This document shows, one piece after another, positions 23,193-29,201 of a DNA stretch of 29,201 bases. Both the position numbers and the translations under genes were made by a program. The stretch comes from an uncultured Collinsella sp. (GTDB lineage Bacteria > Actinomycetota > Coriobacteriia > Coriobacteriales > Coriobacteriaceae): positions 1 through 29,201 of the forward strand of contig CABVCJ010000022.1 in assembly GCA_902496845.1 (NCBI GenBank), given 5' to 3'. The notes under the pieces were generated by a model. The model worked only from the letters and a program-made list of their open reading frames with translations. It did no database searches and was not told where the DNA came from. The stretch's first letter is position 1, and each line of letters starts with the position of its first letter.

Positions 23193-23429
23193 CTACTTCT
23201 CCAATGCCGCCTCGACCGTATCGGCGAACTCGCCAACCGTCTTGGGGTTCTCCTCGGTATCGAGCTGGATGCCAAACTCGTCCTCGACGGCGACAAGGAT
23301 CTCGACGGTGCCCAGGCTGTCGAGGCCAATCTCCTCGAGCGTGGACTCGGGCTTCATCTCGACGTCGTCAAGGCCAGCGGTCTCGCGGATAACGTCGCAA
23401 ACGCGCTCGAAGGTCTTCTGATCTGCCAT
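23193..23429 (-). CDS. acpP: Acyl carrier protein
   Basis: A 78-residue acidic helical protein with the phosphopantetheine attachment site GLDSLGTVE, Ser38. It carries the growing acyl chain through the cycle. It lies between fabH and fabK. ATG with AGGAGA upstream. Confidence 0.96.
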   Translation of the reverse strand: MADQKTFERVCDVIRETAGLDDVEMKPESTLEEIGLDSLGTVEILVAVEDEFGIQLDTEENPKTVGEFADTVEAALEK

Positions 23430-23481
23430 GGTAGTTCTCCTTTGTTTGTGCCCTAGGGGCGTTTTTATTTCCTATGTGCGA

Positions 23482-24441
23482 CTACTTCCAACGAAGCAGA
23501 TAGCCACCTATATCCAGGCCCGCGCCAAATCCAACCAAGGCGATCGTGTCGCCTGTGTGAAGTGCACCGGCGTTTGCCAGCCGGTCGAGGGCAAGCGGAA
23601 TGCATGCGCTCGAAATGTTGCCGGTCTCGCGCAACGTGCGAGCCACACGCTCGTCCGGCACGCCCAGACGTTTGACCGCCTGACTCAGGATTCGTTCGTT
23701 AGCCTGATGGAATACAAAGTGGTCGATGTCCTCGACCGCGATGCTCGCGTCGCAGGCAAGCTTGTTGACCGTGTCGCAGATGGCATTGACGCCGAACTTG
23801 AAGACGCGACGGCCATTCATGGACAGCACGCTTTCGCTATCTGCGGAAGCTTTAAACGGCGAGGCACCGACCAGACCGGGAACGCGCAACGTCTCAACGT
23901 CGGGCGCCGTCGAAAGCTCAACGGCAAGGGGGCTGTCTCCCCCAGCTTCAATCACTGCGGCGCCTGCCCCATCGCCAAAAAGCACGCAGGTGGCGCGATC
24001 GGTCCAGTCGAGCGCGCGCGTCATCTGCTCGGCAGCAACGACAAGCACGCGCTCGGCACGGCCGCGGGCGATATAGCCCTCGGCGACATCGAGCGCAAAT
24101 ACGAAGCCGGCGCAGGCCGCCGAGACATCGAAGGCAGGGCACGTCGAACCCAGACGCTCGGCAACGGCGCATGCCTCGGCGGGAACGAGATGATCACCCG
24201 TTGTCGTCGAGCAAACGATCAGATCCAGCTGGCTCGCGTCGATTCCGGACACCTGGAGCGCCCGCTCGCTCGCTGCTACGGCAAGGTCGTCGAGCGACTC
24301 GGTGGTGCAGACGTGGCGGCTCTTGATACCTGTACGCGTAAAAATCCACTCATCCGAGGTATCGAGGAACTCGGACAGCTCGTCATTGGAAACACTGCGC
24401 TTAGGAAGCGCCGAGCCTGTTCCAAGAATCGTGAAACCCAT
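23482..24441 (-). CDS. fabH: 3-oxoacyl-ACP synthase III (FabH)
   Basis: This 319-residue enzyme starts fatty acid chains by condensing acyl-CoA with malonyl-ACP. The catalytic set is Cys110 (DVSAACAGF), His245 (FVFHQANERIL) and Asn275 (ETGNISSA). The frame runs 19 codons upstream into the promoter region, but AGGAGG just before the ATG at 24441 and the MGFTILGTGSALP opening decide the start. First gene of the operon. Confidence 0.97.
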   Translation of the reverse strand: MGFTILGTGSALPKRSVSNDELSEFLDTSDEWIFTRTGIKSRHVCTTESLDDLAVAASERALQVSGIDASQLDLIVCSTTTGDHLVPAEACAVAERLGSTCPAFDVSAACAGFVFALDVAEGYIARGRAERVLVVAAEQMTRALDWTDRATCVLFGDGAGAAVIEAGGDSPLAVELSTAPDVETLRVPGLVGASPFKASADSESVLSMNGRRVFKFGVNAICDTVNKLACDASIAVEDIDHFVFHQANERILSQAVKRLGVPDERVARTLRETGNISSACIPLALDRLANAGALHTGDTIALVGFGAGLDIGGYLLRWK

Positions 24442-24457
24442 CACTAACCTCCTTTGA

Positions 24458-24476
24458 GTTGTTGACGTGTTTACAT
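24458..24476. promoter_or_regulatory. Candidate fatty acid operator, copy 1
   Basis: GTTGTTGACGTGTTTACAT, a 19-bp element lying 17 bp before the fabH start, with a core of the form TGTTnACnnGTnnACA. It differs from copy 2 at one base. This position, between promoter and ribosome site, would suit repression of the fab operon. Confidence 0.6.
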
Positions 24477-24505
24477 CGACCAAGAGAGGATAGCGCATTT
24501 CAGTC

Positions 24506-24524
24506 GTTGTTGACGTGTTAACAT
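24506..24524. promoter_or_regulatory. Candidate fatty acid operator, copy 2
   Basis: GTTGTTGACGTGTTAACAT. The inner TGTTGAC-GT-GTTAACA (24508-24523) is an inverted repeat with one mismatch per half. It overlaps the -35 of the presumed birA promoter and lies 48 bp from copy 1. The protein that binds is not encoded in the window as far as I can tell: BirA here lacks a DNA-binding domain, and no FabT or FapR gene is present. Confidence 0.6.
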
Positions 24525-24538
24525 TAAATTGTTTAAAT
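24510..24538 (+). promoter_or_regulatory. birA: Probable birA promoter
   Basis: TTGACG (24510-24515), a 17-bp spacer, then TTAAAT (24533-24538). It is about 80 bp before the birA start and overlaps operator copy 2. Confidence 0.5.
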
Positions 24539-24617
24539 GCGACAAAGGCTTCACATTGTGTCTATCTCTCGACACCATTGCGCGATTGCCTTATTAACTT
24601 AGGAGGTAGCAGCTGTT

Positions 24618-25394
24618 ATGGATTCTTGTTTAACGATAGTCGACGTAACCGGATCGACCAACGATGACCTGCTCGAAGCAGGAAAACAGGGAGCGCCGCA
24701 CGGCACAGGGCTTGCCGCACGGGCTCAGACAGCAGGGCGCGGCCGGCGCGGCCACAAGTGGGATTCAACCGCCGGCAACCTATTGCTTTCGATTGTCCTG
24801 CGTCCATGCGTTAATCCCGCAAAGTACTCTGGTCTTGCCGCCGTCAGCGGCTTAGCGGTGCTCGAGGCGCTCGAAAAGCAGGGTCTTGCAAACGAGATTG
24901 GCCTCAAATGGCCCAACGACCTTGTCGCGCGAGGGCACAAGCTCGGCGGCATTCTGGTCGAGGCGGCACGCGACAACAAAGGCATGCCCTTCGCCGTCTG
25001 CGGCATTGGCGTCAATGTGAACTATGTGCCCTCGGAGGTTCCCGATGGCGGCTTGCCGGCAATCGGTCTCTCGGATCTCAACGAGAATGTTCCCGCCGTC
25101 GATGTGCTACTCAAGGAGGTCTATCACGCGGTCGTGAACGCTGTAGACACATGGGCAGAGCGTCTCAACGCCATGGAAGAAGACGCCGGACCGCTCGCGC
25201 CCGTCCACGGCGAATACATCGGTCATCTCAATTGGATTGGGGATCACGTTATCGCCCGTTCCCCCGCTGGGGACGAGCTGGCGCGTGGCATCTTTCAAAC
25301 GGTCGATGACTTTGGTCGCGCGTGCATCGAGACGGAAGACGACTTGCGATCCTTCCATTTTGAGGAGGCATCGCTGCGTACCATGGGTAAATAA
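24618..25394 (+). CDS. birA: Biotin--[acetyl-CoA-carboxylase] ligase (BirA, no HTH domain)
   Basis: This 258-residue ligase activates biotin as biotinyl-AMP and attaches it to AccB. STNDDLLE near the start, GRGRRG at 40-45 (biotinyl-AMP loop), KWPNDL at 97-102 and KLGGIL at 108-113 are the catalytic blocks. The C-terminal SH3-like cap is present. The N-terminal helix-turn-helix of E. coli BirA is absent, so this is a monofunctional ligase, not a repressor. It is divergent from the fab operon that encodes its substrate. AGGAGG lies 10-11 bases before the ATG. Confidence 0.95.
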   Translation: MDSCLTIVDVTGSTNDDLLEAGKQGAPHGTGLAARAQTAGRGRRGHKWDSTAGNLLLSIVLRPCVNPAKYSGLAAVSGLAVLEALEKQGLANEIGLKWPNDLVARGHKLGGILVEAARDNKGMPFAVCGIGVNVNYVPSEVPDGGLPAIGLSDLNENVPAVDVLLKEVYHAVVNAVDTWAERLNAMEEDAGPLAPVHGEYIGHLNWIGDHVIARSPAGDELARGIFQTVDDFGRACIETEDDLRSFHFEEASLRTMGK

Positions 25395-25452
25395 GGCGCC
25401 ATAGCCACCCATTCGGACGCATTACCCGCGCCCCAAAGCCACCATTGAAACC

Positions 25453-25488
25453 AAAAGAGCCCCGCTACCGTAATGGCAGCGGGGCTCT
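25453..25488 (-). terminator. Terminator after rpsJ
   Basis: Perfect 11-bp stem AGAGCCCCGCT/AGCGGGGCTCT (25456-25466 with 25478-25488), followed by TTTT on the minus strand. It ends the rpsL-rpsG-fusA-rpsJ transcript. On the plus strand there is no T run, so its use by birA is doubtful. Confidence 0.88.
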
Positions 25489-25509
25489 ATAAGCTATGAG
25501 CGATATCGC

Positions 25510-25818
25510 TTAGAGCTTGATGTCGATGTCGACGCCAGCGGGGAGGTCGAGACGCATAAGCGAATCAACGGTGCCCGAGGTGGGGTCGAGGATGTCGATG
25601 AGGCGCTTGTGGGTGCGCATCTCGAACTGCTCACGGGAGTCCTTGTTCACGTGCGGCGAGCGGATAACCGTGTACAGGTTGCGCTCGGTGGGCAGGGGGA
25701 CAGGACCGGAAACGCGAGCGCCGGTCTTCTGAGCGGTCTCGACGATGAGCTTCGCGGACTGATCGACGACCTCGTGATCATAGCCCTTGAGGCGAATGCG
25801 GATCTTCTGGGTAGCCAA
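25510..25818 (-). CDS. rpsJ: 30S ribosomal protein S10
   Basis: A 102-residue protein of the 30S head that also acts as NusE in antitermination. IRIRLKGYDHEVVDQSAKLIVETA and GPVPLPTERNLYTVIRSPHVNKDSREQFEMRTHKR are diagnostic. The start is TTG, with GGAGG six bases before it. It usually heads the S10 operon before rplC; here it is the last gene of the str operon, 61 bp after fusA and followed by a terminator. Confidence 0.97.
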   Translation of the reverse strand: MATQKIRIRLKGYDHEVVDQSAKLIVETAQKTGARVSGPVPLPTERNLYTVIRSPHVNKDSREQFEMRTHKRLIDILDPTSGTVDSLMRLDLPAGVDIDIKL

Positions 25819-25835
25819 CTTAAACCTCCAAAGAG

Positions 25836-25854
25836 TGCGAGAAGTGTTCTCGCA
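25836..25854 (-). promoter_or_regulatory. Intercistronic hairpin between fusA and rpsJ
   Basis: Perfect 8-bp stem TGCGAGAA/TTCTCGCA with a 3-base loop, just upstream of the rpsJ ribosome site. It has no proper T run, so RNA processing or stability is more likely than termination. The tuf gene commonly sits at this position. Confidence 0.5.
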
Positions 25855-25879
25855 GGATTACGTAACAGGGAGCTCGAAC

Positions 25880-27979
25880 TTAGGCGTTCTTGCTCATGAC
25901 CTCGTCCACGATGGACTTGGGCGCGGGCTCATAAGAGTCGAACTGCATCGTGTAGGATGCACGGCCCTGGGTCTGGGAGCGAAGGTCGGTAGCGTAACCG
26001 AACATCTCGCCCAGCGGCACCTTGGCACGGATGAGCTTGCTGTTCTTGCGATCCTCCATGCCCTCGATCTTGCCGCGGCGACCGGAGAGGTTGCCCATAA
26101 CGTCGCCCATGTACTGCTCGGGGGTCTCGACCTCGACAGCCATGATCGGCTCGAGCAGCTGCGGATCGGACTTCTTGAGGGCGTCCTTGATAGCCATGGA
26201 GCCGGCGATCTTGAAGGCGGCCTCGGAGGAGTCGACCTCGTGGTAAGAACCGTCGAACAGGGTGACCTTAACGTCGAGGACCGGGAAGCCGGCGATAACA
26301 CCGGTGTTCAGGGCCTCCTGAATGCCCTTGTCGATGGACGGGATGTACTCCTTGGGCACGACGCCGCCGACGATAGCATTGACGAACTCGTAGCCGAAGC
26401 CCTCCTCCATCTTCTCGAGCTTGATGACGGCGTGGCCGTACTGACCGCGACCGCCGGACTGACGGACGAACTTGCCCTCAGCCTTCTCGACGTCGTGACC
26501 AGCGGTCTCGCGGTAGGCAACCTGGGGCTTACCAACGTTAGCGTCAACCTTGAACTCGCGGAGCAGACGGTCGACGATGATCTCGAGGTGCAGCTCGCCC
26601 ATGCCGGCGATGATGGTCTGGCCGGTCTCGTGGTTGGTGGACACCTGGAAGGTCGGGTCCTCCTCGGCGAGCTTGGTCAGAGCCAGGGACATCTTGTCCT
26701 GCTCGGCCTTGGTCTTGGGCTCGATGGCAACGTCGATAACGGGCTTAGCGAACTCAATCTTCTCGAGGACGATCTCCTTGCCCTCTTCGCACAGGGTGTC
26801 ACCGGTGGTGGAGTTCTTGAAGCCGACGCAAGCGACGATGTCGCCGGCGGCAGCGTCGTCACGGTCGATACGCTCGGCGGCGTTCATCTCGAGGATGCGG
26901 CCGAGGCGCTCGCGCTGACCGTTGGAAGCGTTGACCACGTAGGAGCCGGACTCGGCGCGGCCGGAGTAAACGCGGACATAGGTGAGCTTACCGACGAACG
27001 GGTCGGTCATGATCTTGAAGACCAGGCCGGAGAAGGGCTCGTCGAAGGAAGGATGACGCTGGATCTCCTCGCCGGTGTCCGGATCGGTACCGGTGACGGC
27101 CTCAACGTCGAGCGGGCTGGGCAGGTAGTCGACGACAGCGTCGAGCAGCTCCTGAACGCCCTTGTTCTTGTAGGCGGAGCCCACGAAGACGAGGTTGAGC
27201 TCGTTGGCCAGAACGCCCTTGCGCAGAGCGGCCTTGAGCTCCTCGACGGTGAAGTCCTCCTCCATGAGGATCTTCTCCATGAGCTCGTCGTCAAAGCTGG
27301 CAGCAGCGTCGAGGAGCTCCTCGCGCTTGGTGGCAGCGATGTCGGCGAACTCAGCCGGGATCTCGTCCATCGGCTCGGGGTAGGTCATACCCTTCTCGTC
27401 GGCCTTGAAGTCCCATGCAGTCATGGTGACCAGGTCGATGACGCCCCAGAAGTTGTCCTCGGCGCCCATCGGGACCTGAGCGGCCACGGCGTTAGCGTCG
27501 AGACGATCCTTCATGGTCTCGATAGCGTTGAAGAAGTCAGCGCCCACGCGGTCATACTTGTTGATGAAGGCGATGCGGGGGACGTTAAAGGTGGAAGCCT
27601 GACGCCAAACGGTCTCAGACTGGGGCTGAACGCCGGCAACGGCGTCGAAGACGGCGACAGCGCCATCGAGGACGCGCAGGCAGCGCTCGACCTCGGCGGT
27701 GAAGTCAACGTGGCCCGGGGTGTCGATGATCTGGATGCGGTAGTCCTTACCGTCCTTGTTCCAGAAGCACGTGGTAGCAGCGGAGGTAATGGTTACGCCG
27801 CGCTCCTGCTCCTGAACCATCCAGTCCATGGTGGCAGCGCCCTCATGGACCTCACCGATCTTGTGGGTCTTACCGGTGTAGTAAAGAATACGCTCGGTCG
27901 TGGTGGTCTTACCGGCATCGATGTGGGCCATGATGCCGATGTTACGGGTATCGGAAAGCTTGTACTTAGGCTTAGCCAT
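25880..27979 (-). CDS. fusA: Translation elongation factor G
   Basis: A 699-residue GTPase that drives translocation of the ribosome. The G1 loop AHIDAGKT is at 18-25, followed by the switch II DTPGHVDF and the NKYD specificity motif. All five domains appear present by length. ATG with AAGGAA upstream; starts 19 bp after rpsG. No tuf gene follows before rpsJ. Confidence 0.99.
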   Translation of the reverse strand: MAKPKYKLSDTRNIGIMAHIDAGKTTTTERILYYTGKTHKIGEVHEGAATMDWMVQEQERGVTITSAATTCFWNKDGKDYRIQIIDTPGHVDFTAEVERCLRVLDGAVAVFDAVAGVQPQSETVWRQASTFNVPRIAFINKYDRVGADFFNAIETMKDRLDANAVAAQVPMGAEDNFWGVIDLVTMTAWDFKADEKGMTYPEPMDEIPAEFADIAATKREELLDAAASFDDELMEKILMEEDFTVEELKAALRKGVLANELNLVFVGSAYKNKGVQELLDAVVDYLPSPLDVEAVTGTDPDTGEEIQRHPSFDEPFSGLVFKIMTDPFVGKLTYVRVYSGRAESGSYVVNASNGQRERLGRILEMNAAERIDRDDAAAGDIVACVGFKNSTTGDTLCEEGKEIVLEKIEFAKPVIDVAIEPKTKAEQDKMSLALTKLAEEDPTFQVSTNHETGQTIIAGMGELHLEIIVDRLLREFKVDANVGKPQVAYRETAGHDVEKAEGKFVRQSGGRGQYGHAVIKLEKMEEGFGYEFVNAIVGGVVPKEYIPSIDKGIQEALNTGVIAGFPVLDVKVTLFDGSYHEVDSSEAAFKIAGSMAIKDALKKSDPQLLEPIMAVEVETPEQYMGDVMGNLSGRRGKIEGMEDRKNSKLIRAKVPLGEMFGYATDLRSQTQGRASYTMQFDSYEPAPKSIVDEVMSKNA

Positions 27980-27998
27980 GTTAGTTCCTTACCTTAAC

Positions 27999-28472
27999 TT
28001 ACCAACGATAGTGAGAGAACGCGCGGTTGGCCTCGGCCATCTTGAAGACGTCCTCACGCTTCTTGACGGAAGCGCCCAGGCCGTTGGAAGCATCGAGGAT
28101 CTCGTTGGCGAGACGCTCGGCCATGGTCTTCTCCTTGCGAGCGCGGGAGAAGTTGACGATCCAGCGGATACCCAGAGCGGTGGAACGACGGGAGTTGACC
28201 TCCATCGGGACCTGATAGGTAGCGCCACCGACACGCTTGGGCTTAACCTCGAGCGTGGGCTTGACGTTTTCCATAGCCTTCTTGAAGGTAGCGAGAGCGT
28301 CGCCACCCTCGGACTTCTCGGCAACGATCTCGAAAGCGGTGTAAACGATGCGCTCAGCGGTGGCCTTCTTGCCGTCAAGAAGGACCTTGTTGATGAGCTG
28401 AGTCACCAGACGGTTGTTGTAAACGGCGTCAGGCTGAACCTCACGACGATTAGCTGCTGCACGACGCGGCAT
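27999..28472 (-). CDS. rpsG: 30S ribosomal protein S7
   Basis: A 157-residue primary 16S rRNA-binding protein of the 30S head. MPRRAAANRREVQPD at the start and the conserved stretch ALRWIV-like GIRWIVNFSRARKEKTMAERLANEI are typical. ATG with AAGGAG. In E. coli S7 represses its operon by binding the rpsL-rpsG gap; here that gap is 73 bp and carries a hairpin. Confidence 0.98.
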   Translation of the reverse strand: MPRRAAANRREVQPDAVYNNRLVTQLINKVLLDGKKATAERIVYTAFEIVAEKSEGGDALATFKKAMENVKPTLEVKPKRVGGATYQVPMEVNSRRSTALGIRWIVNFSRARKEKTMAERLANEILDASNGLGASVKKREDVFKMAEANRAFSHYRW

Positions 28473-28494
28473 GTGAAATCTCCTTAAGTGTCTA

Positions 28495-28520
28495 CCGTGC
28501 GGCGCTTAGGCGGCACACGG
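28495..28520 (-). promoter_or_regulatory. Hairpin in the rpsL-rpsG gap (possible S7 site)
   Basis: Stem of CCGTGTG with CGCACGG on the minus strand (28514-28520 with 28495-28501, one G-U pair), 12-base loop with further pairing potential. It sits just before the rpsG ribosome site. By analogy with E. coli it could be a target of S7 feedback control; no sequence match to that site was established. Confidence 0.35.
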
Positions 28521-28545
28521 CGAAAGTATCAAAACGTTATCTGGC

Positions 28546-28923
28546 TTATTTGGCCTTGGGGCGCTTAGCACCGTACTTGGAACGGGCCTGCATACGGTTC
28601 TGGACCGGAGCAGCGTCGTAGGCGCCACGGATGACGTGATAACGGACACCAGGGAGGTCACGGACACGACCGCCGCGGACGAGCACGATGGAGTGCTCCT
28701 GCAGGTTGTGGCCCTCACCCGGGATGTAAGCAGTAACTTCGATGCCGTTGACGAGGCGAACACGGGCGACCTTACGAAGAGCCGAGTTCGGCTTCTTGGG
28801 GCTCGTGGTGAAGACGCGGGTGCACACGCCGCGCTTCTGGGAGTTGTGCTGCAGAGCAGCGTTCTTGGACTTCTTGGGCACGGAACGACGGCCCTGGCGA
28901 ACCAGCTGGTTAATAGTAGGCAA
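28546..28923 (-). CDS. rpsL: 30S ribosomal protein S12
   Basis: A 125-residue decoding-centre protein. TTSPKKPNSALRKVARVRL carries Lys43, the wild-type residue at the classical streptomycin-resistance position. YIPGEGHNLQEHS and VRGGRVRDLPGVRYH complete the signature. The start is TTG with AAGGAG six bases upstream. First gene of the str operon. Confidence 0.98.
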   Translation of the reverse strand: MPTINQLVRQGRRSVPKKSKNAALQHNSQKRGVCTRVFTTSPKKPNSALRKVARVRLVNGIEVTAYIPGEGHNLQEHSIVLVRGGRVRDLPGVRYHVIRGAYDAAPVQNRMQARSKYGAKRPKAK

Positions 28924-29016
28924 AGCGTACTCCTTCTCGAATGATTCCAGCTTTCTGTAAAGTGCAACGGCTTGAATCGAGGGGTCAGCATCCCCCTACG
29001 AAACACGCAGTTCGAT

Positions 29017-29045
29017 AGGATACGTGCCGTTAGCTGTGCCGTCAA
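29017..29045 (-). promoter_or_regulatory. rpsL: Promoter of the rpsL operon
   Basis: On the minus strand TTGACG (29040-29045), a 17-bp spacer and TATCCT (29017-29022). Predicted transcription starts about 85 bases before rpsL. The leader contains an AGGGG/CCCCT hairpin (28980-28984 with 28993-28997). The GGGCGTATCC motif lies just upstream of the -35. Confidence 0.75.
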
Positions 29046-29050
29046 CAGAC

Positions 29051-29069
29051 CACGCCGCCGGGCGTATCC
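29051..29069 (-). promoter_or_regulatory. GGGCGTATCC motif upstream of the rpsL promoter
   Basis: Third, weaker copy of the motif at 11771-11796 and 9906-9931 (GGGCGTATCC identical to the rplC copy, with CACG nine bases before the TATCC end). It abuts the -35, a usual place for an activator site. Confidence 0.45.
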
Positions 29070-29156
29070 CAAAATGAGCACATTTCCGCAAAGCCTACAC
29101 AAAAGGAATCCCCTCCTGTGCGCGGGGGTGGTTTCCCGGACCGGGCGGCCCAGGGG

Positions 29157-29201
29157 TTAAGTTTGCTGCTCTACAGTCCTGGCTCGCACGGAGGCCACAT
29201 T
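29157..29201. repeat. Block shared with the rplC upstream region (cut by the window end)
   Basis: TTAAG-N4-CTGCTCTACAGTCCTG followed by a variable stretch and GGCCACATT, matching 11882-11925 with identical spacing. At 11882 it continues into a GGCCAC hairpin; here the window ends inside that half. It may be the terminator of the preceding operon plus the upstream edge of the rpsL control region. Confidence 0.65.

Noticed and set aside
25787..27997. Very long plus-strand open frame opposite fusA (736 codons)
   Set aside because: It is the antisense of an unmistakable EF-G gene; GC-rich codon use leaves such antisense frames open. The translation is repetitive Leu/Gly/Val/Asp without any family signature.
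1..29201. tRNA or rRNA genes, insertion sequences, prophage or integrase genes
   Set aside because: I looked for these in the intergenic gaps and found no cloverleaf-like sequence, transposase or integrase. A proper covariance search was not possible.

Overview
The window looks like chromosomal DNA of a high-GC actinobacterium of the class Coriobacteriia, most likely Collinsella. This is inferred from GC-rich codon use, actinobacterial ribosomal proteins beside a Firmicute-style fatty acid operon that uses FabK, and dense small palindromic repeats between genes. It was not confirmed by any database search. Almost everything from 3460 to 28923 lies on the minus strand; only the two left-end genes and birA are on the plus strand.

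Left part (1-5797). A 5'-truncated U32 peptidase-family protein and an RluA-type pseudouridine synthase form a plus-strand pair. A repeat island follows (3028-3436): three near-identical hairpins at an 80-bp period, bracketed by two copies of a different 39-bp hairpin. Then comes a minus-strand pair, a Gfo/Idh/MocA oxidoreductase and a DeoR-type repressor. Upstream of it lie three phased TGCGC-N6-GCGCA palindromes, probably the operator.

Ribosomal block A (5798-11586): rplC-rplD-rplW-rplB-rpsS-rplV-rpsC-rplP-rpmC-rpsQ-rplN-rplX on the minus strand. This is the S10 cluster without rpsJ plus the first two genes of the spc cluster, closed by a strong terminator right after rplX. Long gaps before rplB and before rplN can fold into multi-stem RNAs. 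The 451-bp gap before rplC holds a perfect 44-bp inverted repeat.

Middle block (12038-24441): a histidine phosphatase and a cation diffusion facilitator, a lone PTS EIIC, and a complete type II fatty acid synthesis operon. Its order is fabH-acpP-fabK-fabD-fabG-fabF-accB-fabZ-accC-accDA, with accD and accA fused. AccABCD makes malonyl-CoA, FabD loads ACP, FabH starts chains, FabF/FabG/FabZ/FabK elongate. The divergent birA supplies the ligase that biotinylates AccB. Two copies of a 19-bp near-palindromic element lie in the fabH-birA divergent region.

Ribosomal block B (25510-28923): rpsL-rpsG-fusA-rpsJ, with no tuf between fusA and rpsJ, and a terminator after rpsJ. A clear promoter lies upstream of rpsL. 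The usually continuous fusA-tuf-rpsJ-rplC run is therefore split here by about 14 kb. The region upstream of rpsL and the region upstream of rplC share several sequence blocks in the same order and at nearly the same spacing. This suggests that the detached rplC operon acquired a copy of the rpsL control region.
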